From contig CADASF010000006.1 of assembly GCA_902790465.1 (NCBI GenBank), forward strand, positions 1-64,000: a stretch of DNA of 64,000 nucleotides. The letters run 5' to 3'. The translations under genes were made by a program, and so were the position numbers. Positions 26,481 through 34,627 of this stretch are shown here, piece after piece. This DNA comes from an uncultured bacterium (GTDB lineage Bacteria > Vulcanimicrobiota > CADAWZ01). The notes beneath the pieces are model-generated. The model made no database searches. It worked only from the letters and a program-made list of their open reading frames with translations, and had not been told where the DNA came from. Positions within the stretch are counted from its first letter, which is position 1, and each line of letters opens with the position of its first letter.

Positions 26481-27474
26481 CTGAAGAAAATTCACCAGCA
26501 ACAGGTGTTAACATCATATCAGATATTTCTCTTGGAGTTTCACAATTTCCCAAGACCCACATCAATTTTACGAGAGCAGATTCTGGAGTCATATCATTTG
26601 CCATAATAGCACCAGTCTTTTTTAATAATCTACCTGAAGGATATAAATCATCTGTGTATCCATATTCACATTGTGAAGCTATTACTATTGAAACTCCTTT
26701 TTCAATAGCTCTTTTTATTGGAGGAATTAATGATTTTTCACCTACTGGGATATTTCCAATTCCAAAACTTTCTATAACTATTCCTTTATATCCCATTTCA
26801 GTTATTTTATCTATAACTTCAGGATTAATTCCAGGATATATCTTTAAAAGAAAAACATCTGACAATAGTTTTTTTCTCAAAATTGGACGGTGTCTTCCAC
26901 GCTTCTTACATTCTCTTGTAAGTGTCAATCTAACACCTGCATGACCGAGTGGGTCGAGTGAAAAAGAGCCAAAAGCGTTTATATCTGTTCCACTTATTTT
27001 TTTTGCTCTATTTGCTCTCAAAAGAACATTTCCAAAAAATATACAGACCTCGGCAATGTCCATTGAAGCATATCTAAATGAATATAATAAATTATTTTTG
27101 GCATCACTTCCAAATGTATTTGAAAGAGGTATTTGAGAACCTGTAAAAATAACAGGTTTTCCTAAATTAGTTATTAAAAAAGAGACGGCAGAAGCCGTAT
27201 AAACCATTGTATCAGTGCCATGAACAACTACAAATCCATCATAATTATCATATTCATCATATATTTTTTCAGAGAGTGCAACCCAATTTTCAGGTTTCAT
27301 TTCAACACTGTCAAAATTACTCAACTGATATAGGTCTATGTCGGCAATTTGTTTTGCTTCTGGAACTTTTCCTAAAAGCTCATCTGCAAGTGTCAATGAG
27401 GACAGTGTTTCGCTGTCCATGGCTATTGTACCACCAGTACAGATACATAGTATTTTACTTTTTTTATTTATCAT
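26467..27474 (-). CDS. ansA: Type I (cytoplasmic) L-asparaginase
   Basis: A 335-residue asparaginase/glutaminase-family enzyme without a signal peptide. Both catalytic threonine segments are intact: ICTGGTIAM at residues 11-19 and VVHGTDTMVYTAS near 85. The C-terminal domain contains GYKGIVIESFGIGNIP. It hydrolyses L-asparagine to aspartate and ammonia; an archaeal GatD role is unlikely because no GatE is nearby. The start overlaps the end of the upstream BFN gene by 11 bases. Confidence 0.88.
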   Translation of the reverse strand: MINKKSKILCICTGGTIAMDSETLSSLTLADELLGKVPEAKQIADIDLYQLSNFDSVEMKPENWVALSEKIYDEYDNYDGFVVVHGTDTMVYTASAVSFLITNLGKPVIFTGSQIPLSNTFGSDAKNNLLYSFRYASMDIAEVCIFFGNVLLRANRAKKISGTDINAFGSFSLDPLGHAGVRLTLTRECKKRGRHRPILRKKLLSDVFLLKIYPGINPEVIDKITEMGYKGIVIESFGIGNIPVGEKSLIPPIKRAIEKGVSIVIASQCEYGYTDDLYPSGRLLKKTGAIMANDMTPESALVKLMWVLGNCETPREISDMMLTPVAGEFSSDDDF

Positions 27475-28090
27475 TTTCTTCTTCTTCTAAATCGTCTTCT
27501 TCAGAATTATTTTCATTTGAATCGTCTTTTTCGTCTTTTGTATTTAAAGCCTTTAAAAAATCACTTGGTTTCAAACTGTCTATGTATTTTCTAAGCATTT
27601 GCCTGTCATGTTGGCTTATTTCTCTATCTCGAGAAGAATTTTCTAAATCATCATAATTTGCTTCTGGCTCTTCAGCTCTTGCATTTCCCTTCTTTTGACT
27701 TATACTTTCTTCTATCAATATATGATCGGCTATGTATATTGGTGCTTTAGTCCTCAGAGCAATAGCAATGGCATCACTCGGTCTTGAATCAATATCAAAT
27801 GTTTTATCATCCTTTTCAAGAACAATAGTTGAATAAAATGTGTTATTTTTTATTTCTGTGATATTTACACTCTTAACAATAGCACCTAATTCTTCTATTA
27901 TTGAAACCATTAGATCATGTGAGAGCGGTCTCGGAACTTTTGATCCTTCAAGAGCTAATGCTATTGCAGTTGCTTCAAAAGGTCCTATCAATATTGGGAG
28001 ATATCTCGAATTAGATTCATCTTTTAGTATTATAACAGGATCATGCGTCAAAAGGTCTATGCCAAGTTTGTCAACATACATTTTTTTCAT
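27464..28090 (-). CDS. Bifunctional-nuclease (BFN/DUF151) domain protein
   Basis: A 208-residue protein. Residues 1 to about 135 are a BFN domain (ILKDESNSRYLPILIGPFEATAIALALEG, then FDIDSRPSDAIAIALRTKAPIYI). Plant members have DNase and RNase activity; bacterial roles are unclear. The C-terminal 50 residues are acidic and disordered (DSNENNSEEDDLEEEENDK). It is the first gene of the minus-strand operon that runs to hslU. The start may be 28090 or the third codon downstream. Confidence 0.85.
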   Translation of the reverse strand: MKKMYVDKLGIDLLTHDPVIILKDESNSRYLPILIGPFEATAIALALEGSKVPRPLSHDLMVSIIEELGAIVKSVNITEIKNNTFYSTIVLEKDDKTFDIDSRPSDAIAIALRTKAPIYIADHILIEESISQKKGNARAEEPEANYDDLENSSRDREISQHDRQMLRKYIDSLKPSDFLKALNTKDEKDDSNENNSEEDDLEEEENDK

Positions 28091-28231
28091 GTTTTAACTA
28101 TACCGCCTTATTTAATGGTTATTTTGTCAAGATTTTATATAGGAATTAATTATAATTAATAACAAAAAGTCCTTCAGAATATTTTTTTCAATAAAAAACA
28201 AAAATTTAGTCAAATGTTAACAATAATTTCA

Positions 28232-28260
28232 TTGCTAAACTAAAAAAAATGTTTTATTAT
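28232..28260 (+). promoter_or_regulatory. Promoter of the small orphan gene
   Basis: TTGCTA (28232-28237), 17 bases, TATTAT (28255-28260). The predicted start at about 28267 gives a leader of roughly 130 bases before ATG 28401, which contains the structured element at 28303-28378. Confidence 0.6.
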
Positions 28261-28302
28261 ATTTTCAGTAAAGATAGAAAAAGGAAAAAAAATGTAAGTT
28301 TA

Positions 28303-28378
28303 GTGTCCGCCGACATGTTATGAGGTAGTAATATTTGGAAATAGTAAATTAAGAATTAATCGGCAAAAAGAAGGACAT
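28303..28378 (+). promoter_or_regulatory. Candidate structured 5-prime leader
   Basis: GTCC-GCCGA (28305-28313) can pair with TCGGC (28360-28364) and GGAC (28373-28376), leaving an 8-base internal loop on one side. The upstream strand can instead form a local TGTC/GACA hairpin, so two folds compete. It stands out because the rest of the leader is A/T only. It fits no riboswitch class I can recall. Confidence 0.4.
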
Positions 28379-28400
28379 TTGAAATTGGAGGTGCGTTAAA

Positions 28401-28706
28401 ATGGATTCCATACATGGAATTAATCATTTTTCTTCATATATTTCACCACAGCACAATAATTTATTTGAAAAAACAAACATAAATAACAAATCTGAGATAT
28501 CTTCTGTTTCAGATGGTTTCGAACATACAAAAAATATAGACAGTTCTGTTATGAATCAGACAGATGCACTTAAATTTTTGTCTTATGCTGATAAAACAGA
28601 AAAAACAGCTCAAATTGCTGATTCAACACCTATTTCTAATATAGGTTCGTTTGAGTTGTCTTTAAACGGAATAAATAGTAAAGAATTCTTTTATTTAAAT
28701 ATATAG
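28401..28706 (+). CDS. Small orphan protein, Ser/Asn-rich
   Basis: A 101-residue protein with no match I can name. It has GGAGG before ATG 28401, its own promoter and its own terminator, so it is very likely expressed. It has no cysteine, no signal peptide and no membrane helix. Its C-terminal 25 residues (IGSFELSLNGINSKEFFYLN) are richer in hydrophobic and aromatic residues than the rest. It precedes a radical SAM maturase by 220 bases, so a precursor-peptide role is possible, but the terminator in between and the lack of Cys weaken that. Confidence 0.6.
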   Translation: MDSIHGINHFSSYISPQHNNLFEKTNINNKSEISSVSDGFEHTKNIDSSVMNQTDALKFLSYADKTEKTAQIADSTPISNIGSFELSLNGINSKEFFYLNI

Positions 28707-28715
28707 TATAAATAA

Positions 28716-28745
28716 GAAAAAGCCTCCAATGGGGGCTTTTTTTTA
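28716..28745 (+). terminator. Intrinsic terminator after the small orphan gene
   Basis: Stem AAAAGCCTCC with GGGGGCTTTT (one G-T pair), a short AAT-centred loop and eight T residues. Confidence 0.85.
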
Positions 28746-28928
28746 TTTGCATTTCAAAATTGAAAAAAATATATAAACAAAAAATTTTTAAAAAATAAAA
28801 AAACAGGAAGCAGGCCTCTAAATATAGAAGTTAAGATAACTCTTGTTTTTTTATTGTAAATATTAATTTTAGATATAATCATTATATCTAATGGGTAATC
28901 AAAAATATATAATACCGGGAGACCCAAA

Positions 28929-30215
28929 GTGAATTTAAAAAGGTTTACCGTACGAGAAGAATATTTTGGCTCTCTTATTTATGATTTGGAGAAAAAAGAT
29001 TATATTCCGTTTGATGAAGAAGCAACATTAATTTTTAAAAAAACTGCTGAAGGTCAAGCTTTATCAGATATATATTCCAAATATTTAAGTAACAAATCTG
29101 AACAAAACTTCAAAACATTTATAAATCTATGTAAATCAATAGGTTTATTAAATGACAATGATGTTTTCGATGGAGTTTTTATTAATAGGCAAAATATTGA
29201 TGAAAAACAAAAATGTTTATCAGCTCCATTAAAAGTACATCTACAAGTAACCAATGAATGTCCTTTAAAGTGCAGACATTGTAGTCAATCAAGCAGAGAA
29301 CCAAGAGAAAATGAATTGACATTTGAACAGATATCTCATTTAATTTCTGAATTATCTGAAATAGGCACTAAGGAGATATGTTTTTCAGGTGGAGACCCTT
29401 TCTGTAGAGAAGATTTTATAAATATTGTAAATATAGCTGTCAGAAGAGGTCTTTCTGTTTCAATTTCTTGTTCAGGATTGTTTGTAAGCAGAGCAATTGC
29501 GAAGAAAATAGCTGAATTGGATATAAAACAGATAAAAGTGAGTTTTGATGGTTCTTCTGAAAAATCTTATGACTATTTTAGAGGAAAAGGTACATATAGA
29601 AGAGCAATCAGGGGTATAAAAACAATAAGAGAAATGTTCAAATGCAAACTTGTTCTTCATTCTGTCATAATGAAGCCAAATATTGGAGAACTTTTAAGTT
29701 TGTTTAGAGCTATTCAAAAGTTGGAAGCTGATGAATGGACTATTGATTTTTTCAGACAGATAGGAAGTGCTTCTACACATAAAAATTTTGCTTTGCAACC
29801 CGAAGATATAAATCTTGTACGAAGAACTGTTAAAAAATTTTCTGAAACATCAGAGATGAAAATAAAGATTCCATCTCTTCCTGAAATTAGTTCTAAAATT
29901 TCAATATATAGCAATTTTGGCTGTCCTGCAGGTAATATATATTGTTATATTAATTCATCAGGATTTGTAAAGCCATGTGGATTTATGTCTGATTCAACAT
30001 TTGCAGGTAACATAAAAAATGATTCATTGCAAAATATTTGGTTAAATTCAAAGTTATTTTCTGATATGCGTGCTTCTCTAGGTGTTGACAAATGTAGAAA
30101 CTGTGGATTTTATAAATCCTGTAGAGGTGGTTGTAGAGCTAGAGCAACAGAAATTGGAAAAAATATTGAAGTAAATGATCCGTTCTGCTTTATAGCTACT
30201 TCAGAAGAAAAATAG
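28929..30215 (+). CDS. Radical SAM/SPASM maturase-like enzyme with PqqD-like N-terminal domain
   Basis: A 428-residue protein. Residues 1-80 look like a PqqD-type recognition domain (VREEYFGSLIYDLEKKDYI, EATLIFKKTAEGQALSDI). The radical SAM domain carries C111-C115-C118 (NECPLKCRHC) and FSGGDPF near 155. The C-terminal SPASM domain has GCPAG, KPCGFM, CRNCGFYKSCRGGC and a final PFC, enough cysteines for auxiliary clusters. PqqE, MftC and AhbD-like enzymes share this plan and modify peptides or haem precursors. Start is GTG 28929 with GGGAG upstream. A small Cys-containing gene follows after nine bases. Substrate unknown. Confidence 0.85.
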   Translation: MNLKRFTVREEYFGSLIYDLEKKDYIPFDEEATLIFKKTAEGQALSDIYSKYLSNKSEQNFKTFINLCKSIGLLNDNDVFDGVFINRQNIDEKQKCLSAPLKVHLQVTNECPLKCRHCSQSSREPRENELTFEQISHLISELSEIGTKEICFSGGDPFCREDFINIVNIAVRRGLSVSISCSGLFVSRAIAKKIAELDIKQIKVSFDGSSEKSYDYFRGKGTYRRAIRGIKTIREMFKCKLVLHSVIMKPNIGELLSLFRAIQKLEADEWTIDFFRQIGSASTHKNFALQPEDINLVRRTVKKFSETSEMKIKIPSLPEISSKISIYSNFGCPAGNIYCYINSSGFVKPCGFMSDSTFAGNIKNDSLQNIWLNSKLFSDMRASLGVDKCRNCGFYKSCRGGCRARATEIGKNIEVNDPFCFIATSEEK

Positions 30216-30224
30216 AAAAACCAC

Positions 30225-30491
30225 TTGGTGAAAAAAAATATGAATTCAAATGTTAAAAGAAGAGCATTGGAACCTAAAAATATGTTTTGTTCAATGTTAA
30301 AGAAAAAAGTTTCAGTGCTTGTTGAATATGATGATTATAAAAATAGAAATAACAAAGGATTTCCAGGAACATATTACTGTGAAAATATAATTTCATGCTA
30401 TGGTGCAGGTAAAAGATGTAGATATAGTGGGATAAGTCCTTTGTATCCAGATCCGTTAATTCCAGAAGAGTTTTCAGAAGAAGACAGATAA
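30225..30491 (+). CDS. Small four-cysteine protein downstream of the radical SAM gene
   Basis: An 88-residue protein (GTG 30225; an in-frame ATG at 30240 is an alternative). Four cysteines (NMFCSM, YYCENIISCYGAGKRC) and the ending KRCRYSGISPLYPDPL recall small conserved zinc or iron-sulfur proteins of unknown role in anaerobes. It starts 9 bases after the radical SAM stop and should be co-transcribed with it. Confidence 0.65.
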   Translation: MVKKNMNSNVKRRALEPKNMFCSMLKKKVSVLVEYDDYKNRNNKGFPGTYYCENIISCYGAGKRCRYSGISPLYPDPLIPEEFSEEDR

Positions 30492-30515
30492 ATTTCTAAA
30501 TTTAGGAGAAATTAT

Positions 30516-31097
30516 ATGAGTAATATTTCAAAACTATCAGTTATACTATTGGTATTCTTTTCTTTTATTTTATGTGGTTGTAATTCTCCTGAAAAAAATA
30601 ATAACGATAATAAAAATACCACAACAAATAAAGTTTCTAAAAAAGAGAAAAAGCAATATTATTATACAAATAGCACTGTGGGGTATAAAATTCCAATAAC
30701 TTCATCTTGGAAAATAGAGGAAGTACCTAATACTGATATTTTTTTAGTAAATAAAGATGGCACTTTTACCCCTGAGCCTTCTGTCAATGTAGTTACTGTC
30801 AAGGCAAATAAATATGAACTTTGGGATAAAAAAGCTCAAAAAAAACTAAAAGATGAAATAGATAAAAATCTTGTTACTGCCTCAGAAAAAGAAGTTACAT
30901 TGGCAGGACAACATGCATATAATATTGTGTATGGACTTGAAAATAAAGCTGTTTCAATAATAGTAAATCAAACATATCTATTTTACAATGGATATTTTAT
31001 GGTTATAACTTGTTCTTCAAGAGAATCTGAATATAATAGATTTGAAGAAATATTTAATGATTTTATTGAAAAAATAGACTTCACTGAAGCTAAATAG
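30516..31097 (+). CDS. Lipoprotein with PsbP/DcrB-like domain
   Basis: A 193-residue protein with a lipoprotein signal (FILCGC lipobox near residues 17-22), an Asn/Lys/Thr-rich linker to about residue 50, then a domain of the PsbP/Mog1/DcrB type (VGYKIPITSSWKIEEV, PSVNVVTVKANKYELWD, GYFMVITCSSRESEYNRFEEIFNDFIEKI). The pattern 'protein profile, central Val strand, final helix with EIFNDFIEKI' is typical. AGGAG precedes ATG 30516. Function unknown. Confidence 0.75.
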   Translation: MSNISKLSVILLVFFSFILCGCNSPEKNNNDNKNTTTNKVSKKEKKQYYYTNSTVGYKIPITSSWKIEEVPNTDIFLVNKDGTFTPEPSVNVVTVKANKYELWDKKAQKKLKDEIDKNLVTASEKEVTLAGQHAYNIVYGLENKAVSIIVNQTYLFYNGYFMVITCSSRESEYNRFEEIFNDFIEKIDFTEAK

Positions 31098-31107
31098 GAT
31101 ATAAAAA

Positions 31108-31743
31108 ATGGAAAAATTAAATGAAATAACAGAGAAAATATCATCGAAATTTACTGGTATAACAAATGCAAGAGATGAAATTTTACAACTTCAAAGAGAA
31201 GTAATAAGATGTGCATCTCTATCAATAAGAGCAACACATCGTGGAGAATTTGAAAAAGCTAAAGAGATATTGGCAAATGCTGATAATATGATAGATGGCA
31301 AAAGAGAAATTTTTTCAGCATATCCTGAATTATATTATGCTGGTTATTTTCTTGATGCCATGAAAGAACTCGCAGAGGCTAGGATAACTCTTGCCTTAAT
31401 AAAAGGGGAAGATATACCAGATCCAGATGAAATCAAATGTGAATATTCTTCTTATGTAAATGGTATGGGTGAAGCAATAGGTGAATTGAGAAGATATGTC
31501 CTCGACAAGATAAGACATGAATCATTTGATGGCGGAGACGAAGTTCTCGATCGTATGGAAGAATTATATTGTGTTTTGACATCTCTCGATTTTCCTGATG
31601 CAATAACAAGAGGACTCAGAAGAACTGCAGACATAGCTCGCTCGATAATAGAAAAGACAAGAGGAGATTTGACATTAAATATAGCACAAAAAAGATTATC
31701 TGAAAAAATCGATTCTGTCGTTTCAATAACAAAAGAAAAATAA
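31108..31743 (+). CDS. Translin-family protein
   Basis: A 211-residue all-helical protein. The run ELYYAGYFLDAMKELAEA (residues 70-87), ALIKGEDIPDPDEI, YVNGMGEAIGELRRYVLDKI, LDFPDAITRGLRR and IIEKTRGDLT matches the translin fold, which binds single-stranded nucleic acid and, with TRAX, cleaves RNA. Bacterial and archaeal copies exist but are unstudied. It is inside a plus-strand gene run, two bases before rluD. Acidic residues of catalytic TRAX were not identified, so it may be only a binding protein. Confidence 0.82.
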   Translation: MEKLNEITEKISSKFTGITNARDEILQLQREVIRCASLSIRATHRGEFEKAKEILANADNMIDGKREIFSAYPELYYAGYFLDAMKELAEARITLALIKGEDIPDPDEIKCEYSSYVNGMGEAIGELRRYVLDKIRHESFDGGDEVLDRMEELYCVLTSLDFPDAITRGLRRTADIARSIIEKTRGDLTLNIAQKRLSEKIDSVVSITKEK

Positions 31744-31745
31744 TT

Positions 31746-32660
31746 ATGGATATAGATTCTTTCGTTGTTGATGAAAATTTTGTTGGAAAAAGAATAGATG
31801 TATTTTTGGCAGAAGTTACAGAAAATTCGAGAAGCTATATTCAAAAAAGTATATCTTCAGAGCTTGTAAAACTCAATTCAAAAGTAATATCGAATTGTTC
31901 AACAAAATTAAAATTAGGCGATATAATAGAAATACAAGAGCAGGAATTGCAAAAAGATATAGCAGAACCTGAAAATATTCCTATTGATATTATATATCAG
32001 GATTCTGATTTGGTAATTATAAATAAGCCAAGAGGTATGGCTGTACATCCTGGAGCAGGTAGATATAATGGAACATTGGTTAATGCAATTCTCTACCACA
32101 TAAAAGATCTCTCTGGGATAGGTGGTACATTACGACCTGGAATTGTCCATCGACTTGATATGAATACATCTGGTATTATTTTAATAGCCAAAAACGACAA
32201 AACCCATGATTATTTATCACATCAATTTGAAAATAGATTGATACAAAAAGAATATTTTGCTATTGTTCATGGAAAACTTGACCATGGATTGAGGCAAATT
32301 GTGGCTCCCATTGCAAGAAATCCTTATAATAAATTGAAAATGGCAGTAAAAGAAGGGGGAAAATACTCAGAAACTCTTTTTACTCCACTCGATGTATTTA
32401 GATCGTTTTCTTATATAAAAGTACAACCTAAAACAGGAAGAACACACCAAATAAGAGTTCACCTTTCTTATATAGGTTATCCTATAATGGGAGATCTTTT
32501 ATACGGAGCTCCAAAAAATAAATATGGCATAGAAGTTCAAATGCTTCATGCTGGTTCTATAAAATTTACACATCCAACTTTAAAAAAAGAAATGAAATTT
32601 GAAGTTGAATGTCCACAAGATATGAAAAACATTCTCGAAGATTTAAAAAAAGAAAAATAA
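31746..32660 (+). CDS. rluD: RluD-family 23S rRNA pseudouridine synthase
   Basis: A 304-residue protein with an N-terminal S4 RNA-binding domain (VGKRIDVFLAEVTENSRSYI...) and the catalytic domain: NKPRGMAVHPG, HRLDMNTSGIILIAKN with the catalytic aspartate (about residue 139), and the C-terminal GRTHQIRVHLSYIGYPIMGD. It isomerises uridines in helix 69 of 23S rRNA. Length and motifs fit RluD better than RluA or RluC, but the exact target sites cannot be read from sequence. Confidence 0.9.
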   Translation: MDIDSFVVDENFVGKRIDVFLAEVTENSRSYIQKSISSELVKLNSKVISNCSTKLKLGDIIEIQEQELQKDIAEPENIPIDIIYQDSDLVIINKPRGMAVHPGAGRYNGTLVNAILYHIKDLSGIGGTLRPGIVHRLDMNTSGIILIAKNDKTHDYLSHQFENRLIQKEYFAIVHGKLDHGLRQIVAPIARNPYNKLKMAVKEGGKYSETLFTPLDVFRSFSYIKVQPKTGRTHQIRVHLSYIGYPIMGDLLYGAPKNKYGIEVQMLHAGSIKFTHPTLKKEMKFEVECPQDMKNILEDLKKEK

Positions 32661-32673
32661 TGGAGGCGTTAAT

Positions 32674-34617
32674 ATGGAAGAAGAATTGGATAATGAAAAA
32701 ATATTGATGTGTCAAAAATGCAAGGCTGTTGTTGCTATAAATTCTGTTTCTGATGATGTAAATCTCACTTGTTGTGGAGAACAAATGATTCCAGTTAACA
32801 CCGTAGAAGAAATAGAAAATGAGTTTTTAAAATGCAAGGAATGTGGTACTGTTATATGTGTAGAAGGTTCAGAGCCTGAAGATGGTTCAACTTGCGAATT
32901 TACCTGTTGTGATAAGGTAATGGAGTCATGTTCTCCTTTAGATGAAGAGAGAGATGAAGATCAGATTGTTTTAGTTTGTACAGAAAAAAATACAGTTGTT
33001 TCTGTTGTAAGACTTGGTAAAAAAGGCAAAAAATTAAATATCAAATGTTCTGGTATAAAAATGGAGACAATGAGTGAAGATGATGACATTGAAGAATATG
33101 AAGATATATTCTTAAAATGTGAAAAATGTGGAACAGGTATTTTTGTAAATGAAATGCCAATAGATGATCAAGATTATTCATTTACTTGTTGTGATCAAGA
33201 AATGGTAGAATATACCCCTGAAGATGATGTATGTACATGTGGTTGTGAAACAGAACATATACTTGTTGAGCCAAAATTAAATGTAGTTGTTTCTGTTCTT
33301 GAAGGTGGAGAAAATTGCAGTATCAAATGTAATGGCAATCAACTTATTTCAATAAATGAAACTGCTTCGTTGGTTTGTAAAAAGTGTGGAATGAATATTT
33401 CTGTAATAAATAATGGTGACTTTTTCAAAGAAAATAGAGAATATAATATCTATTGTTGTGGTGAAAAAATGGAAATAGAAGAACCTCAAAAAGAAATAGA
33501 ACAAAATAAAGAAGTCCATGAACATCATGAACATGGATGCTGTTGTTGTCATGACCACTCGCAAGCAGAAGATATAGATGATTTTGACGATGATTTGATA
33601 TTTTTATATTGTCCAAAATGCCACAAAAGAGTAACCGTAGCAGAGGAACCTAAAAATGGAATAATTGATGTTAAATGTTGCGGTGAAAAAATGGTAAATC
33701 TTGATGAAGTACAATCTTACACAGGTTATGTTTTTGAATGTAAAAAATGTGGAATAAAAATTTCAGTCGAAGAAGATTGCTCATGTTTTACAGATGATAA
33801 AGAACATGGATTTACTTGTTGTGGTGAAAAAATGGAAATAATTGACATTCCTGATCCAGAAAGTTGCTCAGGTGATTGTTGTTCTTGTTGTGGCTGTGAT
33901 GATGAAGCCGAAGAAGAGCATGGCTGTTGTGAAGGTGGCTGTTGTTCATTTGATAATGATGAACCTGAAGAGAAAGGGCATGGTTGCTGTGAAGGTGGCT
34001 GTTGCTCATTTGATAATGATGAGCCTGAAGATGAAGAAGATTGTTGTTCTTGCGGTTGTGAAGAAGACAAAGAGTTTTTGGTCTGTACAAAATGCAAAAG
34101 GGTTGTATCAGTAATATCACCTTGCAATGATGAAAAGTGTGAAGGTGTTAAATGTTGTGGTGAAAAAATGCAAAGTTTATCATCACTCAAAGATAATTCA
34201 GGTAAATTTTTTAAATGCAAAAAATGTGGAACTGAATACTATATCGATGCTGATTCAATGTATAAACACATAGAAGATTATAAAAATATAATCTGTTGTG
34301 GAGAAGAAGCAGTTGAAATAGAAAAGGAAGATTCAGAAAATTTTGATGAAACTGCTCCAGATGGAATTTCATATTTCTGTACAGAATGTGAAAGACTTGT
34401 AGTTGTATTTGATGAAAAAGAAGATAAACCACAACCTATCTGTTGTGGCAAAAAGATGGTTGATATCAATGAAGTAGAGGAAAGTGAAGGAGAGATGTAT
34501 GTCTGCAAAAAATGTGGACTTAAACTCATAATAGAAAATCACTGTCTCTGTGGAGTTGCAGATGAGCCATGTCAAATGATATGTTGTGGAACTCCGATGA
34601 AAATCGTCAAAAAATAG
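32674..34617 (+). CDS. Twelve-module desulforedoxin-repeat protein
   Basis: A 647-residue, acidic, cysteine-rich protein built almost entirely of about 40-residue modules with the desulforedoxin pattern CxxC...CCGEKM. Desulforedoxin binds one Fe(SCys)4 centre per chain. Modules start near residues 11, 51, 99, 146, 195, 232, 310, 353, 468, 512, 566 and 608. Ten keep all four cysteines (for example C13/C16/C33/C34 and C611/C614/C637/C638); modules 3 and 5 have lost them. Odd and even modules are of two types that alternate, as though six pairs replace the desulforedoxin homodimer. Linkers at 282-295 (His/Cys) and 398-462 (Cys/Asp/Glu) could bind more metal. GGAGG precedes ATG 32674. Electron storage or metal buffering are possible roles; neither is shown. 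Confidence 0.85.
   Translation: MEEELDNEKILMCQKCKAVVAINSVSDDVNLTCCGEQMIPVNTVEEIENEFLKCKECGTVICVEGSEPEDGSTCEFTCCDKVMESCSPLDEERDEDQIVLVCTEKNTVVSVVRLGKKGKKLNIKCSGIKMETMSEDDDIEEYEDIFLKCEKCGTGIFVNEMPIDDQDYSFTCCDQEMVEYTPEDDVCTCGCETEHILVEPKLNVVVSVLEGGENCSIKCNGNQLISINETASLVCKKCGMNISVINNGDFFKENREYNIYCCGEKMEIEEPQKEIEQNKEVHEHHEHGCCCCHDHSQAEDIDDFDDDLIFLYCPKCHKRVTVAEEPKNGIIDVKCCGEKMVNLDEVQSYTGYVFECKKCGIKISVEEDCSCFTDDKEHGFTCCGEKMEIIDIPDPESCSGDCCSCCGCDDEAEEEHGCCEGGCCSFDNDEPEEKGHGCCEGGCCSFDNDEPEDEEDCCSCGCEEDKEFLVCTKCKRVVSVISPCNDEKCEGVKCCGEKMQSLSSLKDNSGKFFKCKKCGTEYYIDADSMYKHIEDYKNIICCGEEAVEIEKEDSENFDETAPDGISYFCTECERLVVVFDEKEDKPQPICCGKKMVDINEVEESEGEMYVCKKCGLKLIIENHCLCGVADEPCQMICCGTPMKIVKK
33919..34038 (+). repeat. 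Tandem 60-bp duplication inside the desulforedoxin-repeat gene
   Basis: Two adjacent copies encode HGCCEGGCCSFDNDEPE followed by a three-residue joint (residues 416-435 and 436-455). They differ mainly at synonymous sites, so the duplication is fairly recent and has been kept. Confidence 0.9.
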
Positions 34618-34627
34618 AAAATAAAAT

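Noticed and set aside
28401-28706. Ranthipeptide or sactipeptide precursor
   Set aside because: It has no cysteine, which both classes need.
33349-34220. Ser/Gln-rich and His-rich frames opposite the desulforedoxin-repeat gene
   Set aside because: Antisense shadows of Cys/Asp/Glu codons; the plus-strand frame has clear repeated domains.
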